Origin: Petunia secreta
Taxonomy: Eukaryota; Streptophyta; Magnoliopsida; Solanales; Solanaceae
Reading direction: 5' to 3'
NCBI GenBank assembly: GCA_029990175.1
Contig: JARKIP010000042.1
Location: forward strand, 558,001 to 622,000
Length of the DNA: 64,000 nucleotides
A program made the translations under genes and the position numbers. Below the pieces are notes generated by a model. That model was given only the letters and a program-made list of their open reading frames with translations, was not told the DNA's origin and did no database searches. Each line of letters opens with the position of its first letter. Position 1 is the first letter of the stretch. This document shows positions 11,903-23,411 of the stretch, piece by piece.

Positions 11903-12383
11903 TGTGTGGGAAAAAATACGTCACCTATTATTACGGGATACGGGTCCAGCTGGCGAGACTAGACCTACCCTAAAAGTCACCAGGCACATTAGATACACGC
12001 CTGTTTTACGAGTTACGACCGTTCAAGCGGTACGTGCTTAGAACGCAAGGCATACATCTTGTCGCCATAGGGTTACAGTCTCCTAGTTAGGGTTTCATAT
12101 ATACCACCTCCTTGAGTTTATAGGCCCATGAGCCTCATTAGTCTTTGTATTTTACCATAATTAGGACTAGGTATCCACTACTATAAATACCCCTCCTCAC
12201 ATTGTATTATACATCAAGCGATCACCACTGAATCCGACTATTCTCAAGGAATAAAAGCTCTTTACTTTCTTGTCTATTATTGTTCTCTTTATTTACTTAC
12301 TTTTCGTCGTATTTTCTGAATTGCTTGTGAACCCTTCATAAATTTAAGTATTTAACTTAGACGTAAAAATTTAAGCATAAACA
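11903..12383 (+). repeat. 3' LTR of the inner Tat element (481 bp)
   Basis: It starts TGTGTGGGAAAAAATACG and ends GCATAAACA. It contains ACTATAAATACCCC near 12178 and GGAATAAAAGC near 12249. It matches the 5' LTR at 5290-5736 and the outer LTR at 16161-16642 along their lengths, with many substitutions. Confidence 0.88.
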
Positions 12384-14217
12384 GAGTTGGGGAGTATGAT
12401 ATTATCTATCAGCCACGCACGGCCATCAAGTCACAAGTCCTTGCAGACTTCGTTGCTGACTTTAGTGCTGATATGATGCTGAAAGCTGAAGTTTAGTACA
12501 AGATGATGGAAGGCGTTACCTCTGGAGAATGGGTGATCCACACTGATGGAGATTCGAATGTTAAAAGAGCCGGTCTCGATTTCATGATCAAATCCCCAAC
12601 CAAGAATGTATTTCGGAAGGCCATCAGCTATCCGCCGATCACAAATAATAAACCTGAATATGAAGCCGTAATTCAAGCACTTGAATTAGCCTAAATATTG
12701 GGGGGGGGGGAGAGAGATCAGTCTCTTTAGAGTTCTCAAGTGGTCAACCAGAAAAACAGAGCCTTCACTGCTAAAGATGCTCGCATGCAGTAGTACCTGG
12801 CCAAGGTGGAGAAGCGCTTGAAAATATTTTAGAAGTGGAAGGTCGATCAAGTACCAAGAGAAGAAAACAGAGAGGCTGATGCCCTAGCTAGACTAGCGGC
12901 CACTGCAAATATGAACTCAGTCAGCCCATCAACTGTTATTGAATTAATTACACAGACGTCAAGCACCATGAAGTTAACTTCACAGGATTCGTTTGGGATT
13001 GGCAACACCTGATCATCAATTACCTGGACAAGGGGACATTTCCTGAAGGTAGAAAAGAGAGTAGAAGGTTGAGATTGCAAGCGGCATGTTACTGCTCGAT
13101 CAAAGGAGAACTGTACCGCCGAATGTTCAGAGGTCCTTTGGCTAAATTTTTGGGGCCATCGCAAGTTGATTACATATTAACAGAATCCACGAAGGGCAAC
13201 GCGGAAATCACTCTGGCGGGAGGTCTTTAGCTCGGAATATAATCAGGGCGAGCTACTTCTGGCCGCGAAGGAAAAATGATGCTAGCAAATTCGTCAGAGC
13301 ATGCGACAGCTATCAGAGATTCGTCCATGTACTTCATCAGCCAGCGGAGCTTTTACATTCAGTAATAGCGCTATGGCCTTTCATGAAATTGGGGATAAAT
13401 ATCGTGGGGCCCATGCCCAAAGTGCCCAAAGGAGTCAACTTTTTGCTTATCATGATGGACTATTTCACTAAATTGGTTGAGGCAATGACCTACTCTCGAG
13501 TCCAAGAATATGAAGTGATACGGTTCATTTGGAAAAACATTATGTGTCATTTTGGCATTCCAGTGGAAATCACTTGTGACAACGGGCCTCAATTCATAAG
13601 GGTCGAAGTCAATGAGAAATAAAAAGGATAACCTCAATGCCTTATCATCCTACAGCCAATGGTCAGGCTGAGTCTTTTAAATTGACTATAGTGGAAACCC
13701 TAAAGAAACGGTTCAAGGAACCAAGGGTAAGTGGCCGGAGGAACTGCCAGGAGTTCTGTGGGCCTATCGCACAACATCAAAAGCCAGCACGGGGGAGACT
13801 CCATTCTCATTAACATACGAGACAGATGCTATGATCCCCATAGAAATAGAAGAATCCAGTCTGCGATGGTCGTTCGCCCAAGAAGAATCTAATAACGAGG
13901 CTTTAGCAGCTTCACTTGATGTCCTAGATGAATGCTGAGACATAGTAGTCGTACGCCTGGCAGCCTAAAAGCAACGAGTGGAGCAGTATTATAATGCACG
14001 GACCAACTTGTGTTCCTTCAACATAGGGGACCTGGTTCTTCGCAAGGTATCTCAGAGCACAAAGGAAGGCAGTGCTGGCAAATTAGCCCCAAACTGGGTA
14101 GGGTTGTACAAGGTCCGAGGCGTAGCTGGAAAAGGTGCGTATGTTCTTGAAGACATGGAAGGAACATACATTCCTAATAAGTGGAAAATCTTTTGGCTTA
14201 AGAAGTACTACTCTTGA
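12384..14217 (+). pseudogene. Outer Tat element: second (archaeal-type) RNase H and integrase, decayed
   Basis: The host reading frame resumes with VGEYDIIYQPRTAIKSQVLA. An additional RNase H typical of the Tat lineage follows at 12503-12900 (WVIHTDGDSN, NNKPEYEAVIQALELA, REENREADALARLAA). Integrase zinc-finger remnants lie at 13150-13330, the core at 13383-13622 (INIVGPMPKVPKG, MMDYFTKLVEAM, EITCDNGPQFI) and 13620-13830, and the C-terminal domain at 13978-14217 (MEQYYNARTNLCSFNIGDLV, KLAPNWVGLYKV). Frameshifts and stops occur in every domain. The dual RNase H supports the Tat assignment. Confidence 0.85.
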
Positions 14218-16160
14218 AAGGTCAATTGGACCTATATACTCGAGACATGTATTTTTCTCATTCTTGTTTTTTGTTTTTATCATTACTTTAAAACGGACAC
14301 TTAGCCCCATCTTTTGAATATCTTATTGGCTCCGCGCCCTCTTTTATCAATACAACTACTATTATACTTAGTTAGTTTTACATTTAGATCCATCTATGAT
14401 CTAAGTATTCATAGCCCCCACACAACTTAAGTTGCAGTAATACACTCACTGTTCGCTATAAAAGTAGAGTAAACTACTCGCATAAAGTTATATCACTTCT
14501 AGTTAAGCCACCAGACATTATTCGTAAGTTGAAATCGTCAATTCAACAAATTGCACCAATATGTCAGTGGGGACGCCCGCCCGCATAGTGTCAGTAAAGG
14601 CTCAAGCACTTGAGTGGACAAGCACATACTTTCTAGCTTGAACGCAAAAATGTCCCGTTACATACAATGGCTAAAGACGTTGCGGATACGGGCCTTGCCC
14701 TAAAAGATATTTATCACAGACTCAATATAAGCTATCACTTATTGATGCAAAAGAAGCATCCAAAAGTGCTCACGCCCGTCTTTAAAAGACAAATGCTCAG
14801 AAAGGCACCCAAACCATGCTGCTTGACTACACTACAAGTAACTACGCAAGTATGCATAAAATATTGATGAACATCCGTTTTCATTAATATCAAAAGCCTG
14901 TATGCTCACAATATACAATCAAGTTCTTTTGAATACAAATACTGTTCATTATAAGTATTCCTAAGAAACTAAAAGCTTCAAAAGGCTAACCCATAAGTTT
15001 ATTCAAATTTGCACAGTCGTAGATTCTTCATTTGAATTGTAGCTCTTTCATCGAAGTTTTCTCTCGGTGCACAGAAGGCGACATTACCAAAATAATACCC
15101 CAAACAGCAATATCTTTGTGACACTGTACCACAGGTGTTGGAAAAACAGTCCAACTGAGGAATCCCTCAGTAGTATGGCGGGAAAGTAGCGCGTAAGCCG
15201 ACAGTTTCATCTAGAATCACATGGCGAGACACCAACATGAAACCACCAGTGGCTATGGGAGCACCATGTCCCCCCTCTTCTCCGGACGATTTGAAACTGA
15301 TGCAACCTCCTAACCGCAAAATAGGGCAGAGAGCTATACGACCATCCTGAATGCAAAGATTTTGGAGAAATTTGTTACACATCACCCACACGGAGAAAGA
15401 GAGAATACCATTGCGAAGACCCTGCCTCGTCAAGTGGCGCTATCTCTGAACTATTTGTCCCATAGAGCCAAAAGACAAGCAGATGCAGAAGCACTACTTG
15501 GCAGACATTCTTCTACTGAGGAGCTCCGTATGACAAGAGGAATAACAACAACCGCCGTATTAGAAATGAACACACCGTAATCAGCGCACATGCCATAAAG
15601 AAGAGATTCTGGAGAACGTCATTATAATTCCGATCAAACTTCATGACTCGGGGGACTCTATTCATCCTATAATTGATGGAGAAACAGAGGAAGGAAACTG
15701 CGAGAGTTTATTTGTTTACAGTTTTATCATATATCATCCATTCTAAATGAAGGAGTTTTTCTGGAAATATCACACCAGGATCAAAGGCAAGTTTTTCGGA
15801 AGAAGGAAAATTATTCTTTCATAAGGAAGCTTTGAGAGAAAAGATATGTTTTTAAAAGAAAGTTCGTGCTTTTCCTTCATCATAATGCCCCTATGTATAG
15901 ACGGAAAGAGATAAGGATGGAGGATGAAACAGTTAATATAATTATGGGCTGGAGATATGAAACGATTCGGCGTAGTAAAAGGAATTTATGGGAAAGTTAG
16001 CCAATTGAGTGAAGATGTGTGGAGTTCCAGCAGAAATCAAGCGTCAGTCTCAGTCAAAGAGACTGTGAATTTCAAGGAGTCAGTGAGATATCATATCACA
16101 TCCTTTTTGCATACCGCTTTCACTTCCTGACTGCTTACGACAACACTTAGCAGGACTGAT
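14218..16160. other. Post-integrase noncoding region of the outer Tat element
   Basis: This long region between integrase and 3' LTR is typical for the lineage. Sequence at 14330-14650 parallels 8180-8540 of the inner copy. I see no recognisable protein, and unlike the inner copy I could not follow an antisense ORF here. Short open frames on both strands (for example 15167-15433 and 15362-15580) match nothing I know. Confidence 0.5.
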
Positions 16161-16642
16161 TGTGTGGGTAAAAATATGTCACCTTAATTACGGGGATACG
16201 AGCTCAGCTGGCGACACTAGAATTAGCTTACAAGTCACCAGACGTAGAGGATACACGCCTGCTCCTTGAGCCACGGCTGCTCAGCCGGCACGGGCCATAG
16301 GATGCAAGGTATACATCCCGCGCTTTAGAGTTTACAGTCTCCTAGTTAGGTTTTAGCATATACTACCGCCTTGAGCAAACAGGCCCACAATCTTATTAGT
16401 TTTTGTATCGTACCATAATTAGGACTTGGAAAATCATAGCTATAAATATCCCTCCTATATTGTATTGTACGGTTAAGTGATTCACACCGAATTCGGCTAT
16501 TCTCAAGGAATAAAACTATTTATTTTCCTGTCTATTACTTTTTCTCTCTGTTTTACTTATTTTCCTTCATTTTACATATTGCTTGTGACCCATCAATAAA
16601 ATTAAATTGTTTATCCTAGACGACCAATTTTAGGCATAAACA
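16161..16642 (+). repeat. 3' LTR of the outer Tat element (482 bp)
   Basis: It starts TGTGTGGGTAAAAATATG and ends TTTTAGGCATAAACA. It matches both LTRs of the inner element, including the TATA-like CTATAAATATCCC near 16440 and GGAATAAAAC near 16507. Its partner 5' LTR is missing. The following bases GACAT would be the right target duplication, but there is no left copy to compare. Confidence 0.85.
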
Positions 16643-18525
16643 GACATTATATGAAAACGGGAAGAAGATTATTGAAAATTGTATTCTAGAATTAATTGGT
16701 TAATAAAGAAGATGCTAATATAAAATTCTTCCACTTAAGTACTATCAACAGACGTAGGGTAAATAGAATTTCATATTTTAAAGATAATAATAATAACTGG
16801 ATTGATAATCATGTGCAGATTTTGGATTATACTATGACTTATTTTTGAAGTATCTTCACTACATCTCATACAGTCACAAATTTAAAGTTTATTATTTCTG
16901 ATACTAAAAGTTTCCACAACATTGACTTACATCCTTTGGACAGGCCTTTGGCTAAGCATGAAATTTCAGACGTTGTCTTCAATTTTATGCATTTTAAGGC
17001 ACCGGATCCAGATGGATTACATCCATATTTCTAACAAAAGCATTGGGATGTTGTTGGGAGATAGGTTACACAGTTTTGTCACCAAGTTTTTGAAGAAAGT
17101 AAAATCCCCTCCATTATTAATACCACCTATTTGTATTTAATACCAAAATTAACTAATGATAATCACCTAAAGAATCTATATAGGTCTGTGTAATACCATC
17201 TACAAAATTATCACTAAAATAATTGTTAACCGTTTAAAACCCCTTTTTAATGGCCTGATTGGACGTTACCAGTCCAGTTTCTTAATGCTACTATTTTACA
17301 AGAGATAATGAATAACTTCCAAAATTAAAAGGGTCAAAGAACAAAATGATTTTGAAAATTGATTTTGAAAAGGAATTTGATCATTTAGAATAGTCTTTTG
17401 TCTATCCTACTCTCAACTATTTTAATTTTCCTCCAAAAATAACGACTCTTATTATGAGTTGTATCTCCACTAGCACTATATCAATTATGGTCAATTGTTT
17501 CCTAACACCGTATTTTAATCCTACAAGGGGTATTAGACAGGGAGACTCTATGTCTCCTCATCTCTTCATTCTTTGTGTTGAAATGCTATCCACACTTATA
17601 AATCATTATGTTGACCACTACCTATGGATCCTATCCAAATTAGTACAAATGGATCATACTTGCTCCACTTATTCTATGCCGATGACCTTTCTTTAATGGC
17701 ACATGCCAATATCAAATTTGTTCACTTTATAACTCAATGCCTCTCCATGTGTTGTGATCTCTTAGGGGAAAAAAAATAAATTTTGAGAAATCCAAACTTA
17801 TTTTCTCCTAAAACTGTCAACCGGGTGAAAAAGATGCCATATCAGGTATTACAAATTTTCGTGTAAACCATACCTTTGGAAAATATCTAGACTACCCTAT
17901 CACTAATTCCAAACCAAAAGCTAGTGACTATCAGTTTGTTATTGATAATATGTGCAACAAGCTAGCTTCTTCGAAAATTGCATTCCTTTTTATGGCTGGT
18001 CGTGTGATTAATGCCTCATCCGCACTTAATACTATCCCTAATCATGTGATGCATTACACCACCCTTCCTACCAAATTTCTTAACACTATAGATAAAATCC
18101 AGCAGAATTTTATTTGGAGAACCATTCATGATAAAAGGAAAATGCATTATCTTTAGTATATTGGCTTAATCATTGATTCTCTTTGCCCTATCTGTCATGT
18201 TGAAGTGAAGGATTTAACTCATATTTTTCTTGGTTGCTCCACTGCTAAAACCTTTAGGGACCATTTAGGCATCAACTCCTTATTGTTAAGTATGCAGGAA
18301 GCTCCCCATTGGTTGTTTCTTCTTCGTGTTATTAGCCCATGTCCATTCATTGATACTTTATAAGTTGGCTGGATTATCTTCCCTTTGCATTACGACATAT
18401 CTGTCTAATGACGATCTTATGTATTTATCTCTTATTTCTTACTACAGGTACTCACTGAAGGAACTGGCGAATCCAGTAGTCCAACATAATTTAGGAAAGA
18501 CAACAAGGTGGCGTATCTACTGACT
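16643..18525 (+). pseudogene. L1-type LINE remnant (reverse transcriptase)
   Basis: This is a degraded non-LTR retrotransposon. Homology begins near 16690 (EDANIKFFH-like, TINRRRVNRISYF). It continues as DVVFNFMHFKAPDPDGLHPY (about 16965-17030), then the RT core NPTRGIRQGDSMSPHLFILC (17454-17640). A frame-shifted FYADDLSLMAHAN at about 17675-17710 is the YADD active site, and later parts follow at 17950-18156 (AGRVINASSALNTIPNHVMH). A zinc-finger-like C-terminus with SLCPICHVEVKDLTHIFLGC lies at 18178-18240. Frameshifts and stops are frequent. The endonuclease part is absent on the left, where the Tat LTR abuts, so the Tat element probably inserted into this LINE. Confidence 0.85.
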
Positions 18526-19366
18526 CAGCATAGTTTATATTTTGTTTTTGATCAATCTGCTTCCATTTTATTTACAATCCCGGAGATCGCCCTGCAAGCA
18601 ATTTAAGATGACAAAAATAGTTGTGTCACTATTATAACAATTGCAACAAATATATGTAATAGTTTATCCAGTTTGGTAGTCAGTCTGTACTAAGTCCCCT
18701 AGGTGCTTCTAACACAACTACTACAACAACAACTACTGCTGATGCTGCAGTATTGCCTGATGGAAGATGAATAGACAAAATTCCGAGAAGTGGTTTCTCG
18801 GGAATGGTGCAGAGTTGCAAGATGAATCACAAATCTAGATAAAGTGAGAAGAAGGAAGCAGTTGCAGGATGAAGGCTCGAGTCAGCATGATTCAAACGCT
18901 TCCCCTTCCTCCCAAAACTAAAATTTTTTCTTTGAGTACAGGAATTCTCAAAGCAGCAAAATGAGGAAAACTAGTAACCATTAATTTCTGGGAGATTATT
19001 TACCATACACATTGAACAATGTTGCCAAGATAACCGACCAAGATTGGAAGCGTTATCTGATTCATCGCATATGCGAAACAATTTTATTTCTCTATACTAT
19101 TTCTGCCCTTGCTTGATTAAAACTTTATTGCTTTATTGACCGCCGCCGCCGCCCCTGCCGCCCCTGCCGTTGCCACTACCACTCATCTTATGTATGATGT
19201 AATTCCACCTTAGTATTAATAATAGAGAAAATTATACTGGGAGAACAAAAAGCCCTCCTATATATTTTTTTAGCCCCCTCTTTTCAAAATTACCTAAACA
19301 AATACTTAACCACACCACATATCTTTTTGTAGCTACTCCCTTTCTAGGATTTGTGACTTTCCCGCT
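18526..19366. other. Intergenic, no recognised gene
   Basis: The stretch is AT-rich. A GC-rich patch of CCG and CCTGCCG words lies at 19141-19175 and a CAACTACTAC run near 18715-18735. Short open frames show no recognisable motif. Confidence 0.4.
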
Positions 19367-19434
19367 TTCTTCTTCCTCCTCTTCTTCTTCTTCTTCTTCT
19401 TCTTCTTCTTCTTCTTCTTCTTCTTCTTCTTCTA
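19367..19434. repeat. Trinucleotide microsatellite (TTC/CTT)n
   Basis: This is an almost perfect CTT/TTC run of about 20 repeats. It gives artificial poly-Ser and poly-Glu open frames on the two strands. A GCT-rich patch follows at 19516-19550 and a poly-T run at 19677-19697. Confidence 0.97.
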
Positions 19435-19699
19435 CTACTTCTTCTTTCACCACAATCACTGCCTTTCCCTCCGACCACTGCCTCCCTTCCCTCCGACCAC
19501 CACTCCGTATCGTCGGTGCTGCTGCTGCTGCTGCTTTGCCAGCGCAGCAGCAGCCTGTCACAGATTTTCTCCAGTCCGACGCTGCTCTCCTCCGCCGTGA
19601 CTGCGATTGTAGATTTGCAGCTCGCCGGAGCTCCGGTGAAGCTGCGCATTGCTGCTCCGGGCCTGTTTCCTCTATCTTTTTTTTTTTTTTTTTTTTTGA

Positions 19700-19935
19700 A
19701 TAAATGGATGTATACAAAATCTATTCTATTAAAATGTGTATACATTGTAAAAAATGTGTATACATTGAAAATAACTGAAAAAGTGCATGTATACATTATG
19801 TATAACCAATAAATCTGACTGTATACACAATAATTTTGTGTGTAAACACTATGTATACATGAGGAGATCATTTTTATACACTATGCTATTGTTTGTACAT
19901 AGTGTGTATTCGTTTTTGTGTATATTAGATATAAA
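19700..19935. repeat. GTATACA-rich segment
   Basis: The words GTATACA and GTATACATT recur about seven times over 230 bp (for example near 19709, 19738, 19760 and 19790), with related GTGTATT and GTAAACA words. It directly follows the poly-T run, as at the tail of a retrotransposed or satellite-like sequence. No gene is seen. Confidence 0.55.
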
Positions 19936-20659
19936 AAGTAAAGTCTAATCAAAAGTAATGGAAGAAAAATTGACTGACTGTTTTGATAACTATCCCTTAA
20001 TAATATGATCGTTGTAATAAAAAAAAAGAAAAGAAAACATAATGGTTCAACATGACACTGACAAATAACAATCAGATTCCTAGTAATAAGAGCAGAAGGA
20101 ATGTAACCTTTAGCAACACAAAAAGTTCTAATTTATTTAGCCCCTTTTAAGATACAAGTATAATACTAACAAATAGGAGTAACAAGATATGTCTATCTTA
20201 AGATTATAAAATTTCCTCAACTATTCTAACCTAATGTGGTAAAAGTAAAACTAACTTTTCTAACCAAATATGATTTGCTTTCTGTATTAGTAATAAAATA
20301 TCTAATACCCAATATATTTGATGATATGCCAATTACCAAATGTTGCTTTCTTGCAACAAGTGCAAATATGTGAAAGTTAAAACTTTTAGTCAGTTTGCTT
20401 TCAATAGCTTGCAATTGGCAAGTAGGCCATGTACTAGCATCAAAGTGTCTTTTTCGTCCAGATAGACGGAAAAAGTCCCACAACGCGCAAGGAATTTTAA
20501 TTTAATCTCAAGATATATGAAACTCAGTCAACAAGTGGTGACACCCACGCCCTTTTTTCCCCCCTTTCAAAACGAGTCAAAGTATTATTCACCAAAGAAG
20601 TCTTCACCTTATTGGCATGTGAGTGACTTCTGAAATTCTTTTATTTTAAACATAACACT
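19936..20659. other. Intergenic, upstream of the desaturase
   Basis: AT-rich with no recognisable gene or repeat. The minus-strand open frame at 20226-20483 has no known motif. Confidence 0.4.
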
Positions 20660-20660
20660 T

Positions 20661-20867
20661 ACTCCATCCATCCTAGTTTATATGACGGTATTTAACTTGA
20701 CACAATGTTTAAGAATTTTTTTTTTTTAAATTTATAGTATAAAACAAGTCATAAAAATTTGTGAGACTGGAAATCATTTCATAAAAATTTAGAAAAGTGA
20801 CATTTCTTTTTAGCACAAAAAGGAAAAAAAAAAGGAAATAACCTATATAAATTGGGATAGAGGGAAT
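20661..20867. mobile_element. Stowaway-like MITE in the desaturase upstream region
   Basis: The left end ACTCCATCCATCCTAGTTTA and the right end (complement of CCTATATAAATTGGGATAGA, followed by GGGAATA) form an imperfect inverted repeat of the ACTCCCTCCGTCCCAATTTA type that marks Stowaway MITEs in plants. TA dinucleotides border both ends. The interior is AT-rich without coding potential. It lies about 560 bp upstream of the desaturase start. Confidence 0.7.
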
Positions 20868-21426
20868 ATAATTTTTCTATTGTTACTCAAGTATGTATTA
20901 AACGTAAATAAATAAAACTAAAGTCAAATATCCTAATTATAACAAAATACATGTTTTGTAAAAAAAAAAAAATAGTCTCATGTAAATGAAACACTCTTTG
21001 TTCAATTTATTAACATATGTTACTGTTTAGTCAATTTAAACTGAATAATTTTGTTTATTTAGAAACTATTTAAATTTAAATTTGTATCTTTATCTTTAAT
21101 AAATATAGATTCATTTTAAACCTGCATTTGTCTCATTTAACCATGAAACTTCTTCTGTAAGTATTAAACTTAGTTTAGACGACAAAGTTCCTTAAGTTAC
21201 CTTATAAGAACCAGATCGAAACCATCCCACAAAGAACCATTGCATATCATACATTTGTTTGATAAATACATAAAAGGTCTGACCATTTGTTGATAACTAC
21301 CATAAAAGGGTGTTTTTACTAGTATTGGTCAGATCTGTTCTGCGTTTGTCATTCTTCTCTGATAGATTCATAGTTTGGTTGTTTGTTTCCTTATAAAAAG
21401 GTTCAAACAATCTGTTATTAGTTACA
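20868..21426 (+). promoter_or_regulatory. Proximal promoter region of the delta-8 sphingolipid desaturase
   Basis: The region is AT-rich. A good TATA-like sequence CTTATAAAAAGG lies at 21390-21401, but only about 30 bp before the ATG at 21427. Either the leader is extremely short, transcription starts elsewhere, or an unseen leader intron exists. The sequence cannot decide between these. Confidence 0.45.
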
Positions 21427-22746
21427 ATGGGTGATACCAAGAATTACATTACAGCCGATGAGCTTAAAAAGCATAACAAGAGAGAGGATTTATGGATCTC
21501 TATACAGGGGAAAGTTTACAATGTGACTGAGTGGATTAAGGAACACCCTGGTGGGGATATGCCTGTCCTTAGTCTTGCTGGACAGGAAGCAACTGATGCA
21601 TTCATTGCTTTCCATCCAGGTACTGCTTGGAAATATCTTGATAAGTTTTTTACTGGCTACTATTTAGAAGATTATGTGGTCTCTGAGGTTTCTAAGGATT
21701 ATAGGAAACTTTGTACTGAGTTTTCGAAAGCAGGATTGTTCGAAAAGAAAGGTCATGGGGTGATTTATTCCTTATGTTTTGTAGCTTTATTGTTTTTCTT
21801 AACTTTCTATGGTGTCCTATGTAGTGATAGTTTCTTGGTGCACATGATTTGTGGGGGTTTATTGGGGTTTTCTTGGATGCAAGTTTCTTATTTGGGCCAT
21901 GATTCTGGGCATTATTTAATCATGACGACTCGCGGTTTCAACAAATTGGTACAAATTTCCACAGGCAATTGTCTCACTGGGATTAGTATTGCTTGGTGGA
22001 AATGGACACATAATGCCCATCATGCGGCCTGTAATAGCCTTGATTATGACCCTGATCTTCAGCACTTGCCTGTTTTTGCGGTCTCTTCGAGTCTGTTTAA
22101 GTCACTGAATTCTAGATTCTATGGGAGAGAGCTCACGTTCGATTCCCTGGCTAAATTCTTTGTGAGCTATCAGCATTTTACATTCTATCCGATCATATGC
22201 GTATCCAGGGTGAATCTATTTATCCAGACATTGTTGCTCTTGTTCTCGAGTAGGAAAGTGCCTGATAGATTTTTGAACATCTTAGGAATCCTGGTTTTCT
22301 GGACTTGGTTTCCACTTCTTGTTTTAACCTTGCCCAATTGGACAGAAAGGGTGTTATTTGTCCTCATAAGCTTCGCTGTGACCGGGATTCAGCACATCCA
22401 GTTCTGTCTGAACCACTTTGGTGCCGATGTCTATGTTGGACAGCCCAAGGGGAACGATTGGTTCGAGAAACAAACAGCTGGAACTATCGACATTGATTGT
22501 TATTCTTGGATGGATTGGTTCTATGGAGGATTGCAGTTTCAGCTGGAACATCATCTTTTTCCAAGGCTGCCTAGGTGCCAACTGAGGAAGATTTCTCCAA
22601 TTGTACAGGAGCTATGCAAAAAGCATAATTTGTCTTACAGGAGTTTGTCCTTCTATGAGGCTAATTTGTGGACAATAAAGACACTTCGGACAGCAGCAAT
22701 GCAGGCTAGGAATCTGCTCTGGGAAGCTGTTAACACACATGGCTAA
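21427..22746 (+). CDS. SLD: Delta-8 sphingolipid long-chain-base desaturase (cytochrome b5 fusion)
   Basis: This enzyme inserts the delta-8 double bond into the long-chain base of plant sphingolipids such as glucosylceramides, at the ER membrane, using electrons from its own fused cytochrome b5 domain. The 439-residue protein has an N-terminal cytochrome b5 domain (HPGG at 40-43, second heme-ligand region AFHPGTAW at 61-68). Hydrophobic membrane segments lie near 111-150 and 258-325. The three histidine boxes of front-end desaturases are HDSGH (158-162), HNAHH (195-199) and QLEHH (372-376), the last with the glutamine typical of this class. The ORF is intronless, as family members usually are. 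It is complete from MGDTKNYI to NTHG, and only slightly shorter than the usual ~447 residues, apparently near the C-terminus. No broken motif is seen. Confidence 0.96.
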   Translation: MGDTKNYITADELKKHNKREDLWISIQGKVYNVTEWIKEHPGGDMPVLSLAGQEATDAFIAFHPGTAWKYLDKFFTGYYLEDYVVSEVSKDYRKLCTEFSKAGLFEKKGHGVIYSLCFVALLFFLTFYGVLCSDSFLVHMICGGLLGFSWMQVSYLGHDSGHYLIMTTRGFNKLVQISTGNCLTGISIAWWKWTHNAHHAACNSLDYDPDLQHLPVFAVSSSLFKSLNSRFYGRELTFDSLAKFFVSYQHFTFYPIICVSRVNLFIQTLLLLFSSRKVPDRFLNILGILVFWTWFPLLVLTLPNWTERVLFVLISFAVTGIQHIQFCLNHFGADVYVGQPKGNDWFEKQTAGTIDIDCYSWMDWFYGGLQFQLEHHLFPRLPRCQLRKISPIVQELCKKHNLSYRSLSFYEANLWTIKTLRTAAMQARNLLWEAVNTHG

Positions 22747-23411
22747 TAGTTTTTTGCACAATATTAAAGACTTCTGTTAATGATTTTATTGTCATTGCAA
22801 TTTGATAATGTATTTTTTAATTCATGTTGTTGGGTTGGAACAGAGAGGAAATGGTTGTGCTTCGGCACCTTGATGTAAGATTTATGATTTATCTTCAACA
22901 ACATCCTTAAAATTGCTTGAGCCATTTTGTTTCAGGAACATCCTGTAAACTACTTCACTATAAATATAGTGTAAAAAATATTCGATAGATGCATATATTT
23001 TCTGCAATTATATACTTAATCCCAGTATATCAGTAGATTATGTCTCCCTTTCTATGATCTGTCACATGTATTCCTAGTTTCATTACCAGTTGTTCAGAGT
23101 TTGCCTTTTGCTATAACATTACTGATTTGGGTCAAGCATCTTGATTGGCAGTTTCCATGCCCAAATTTGTGTGTGGTTTCTGCTGCCATTCTATCTGTGA
23201 TCACACTCTGGCTTCACTGTATTCTTCTTTTTGTATGTGTTATTCTGCTTGCAATGTCTTACATTTGGGATGGCGAATGTGAAAACGACAGAATAGGCCT
23301 CCCCTTGAAAATGTTCTGAGCACAACCAATATAATGGTTGCCTTCTACCTTGGCCAAACTTGAATGGTGCAAGTGCACACTCACAACAGTGTATATCTGT
23401 TTAGTGACTAC
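22747..23411. other. 3' flank of the desaturase
   Basis: This holds the 3' UTR and intergenic DNA up to the chromovirus. A 16-bp perfect inverted repeat CACTATAAATATAGTG lies at about 22957-22972. The open frame at 23101-23319 has no recognisable motif. Confidence 0.5.

Larger units (their letters stand above)
5290..12383 (+). mobile_element. Inner Tat-lineage LTR retrotransposon, gag-protease only, nested in the outer Tat copy
   Basis: The 7.1-kb element has related LTRs at both ends (5290-5736 and 11903-12383), TG...CA termini, and flanking GGGTT (5285-5289) and GAGTT (12384-12388), a 5-bp target duplication with one mismatch. The host RNase H reading resumes after it (VGEYDIIYQPRTAIKSQ), so it landed between the two RNase H domains of the outer element. 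It carries decayed gag and protease but no RT, RNase H or integrase. Post-pol noncoding DNA follows at about 8100, then an antisense ORF region. It was therefore nonautonomous. It shares LTR and post-pol sequence with the outer copy, so an autonomous relative probably mobilised it. Confidence 0.88.

Noticed and set aside
11691..12041. 116-residue open frame
   Set aside because: It runs from noncoding element DNA into the 3' LTR and matches no protein.
15028..15580. Candidate antisense ORF of the outer Tat element
   Set aside because: The frames are short and share no wording with the antisense ORF of the inner copy.
19232..19871. Open frames on both strands with long Ser or Glu/Arg runs
   Set aside because: They are produced by the TTC/CTT microsatellite and poly-T run; no protein family features.
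23101..23319. Short hydrophobic ORF downstream of the desaturase
   Set aside because: No start context, no known motif, AT-rich flank; probably chance.
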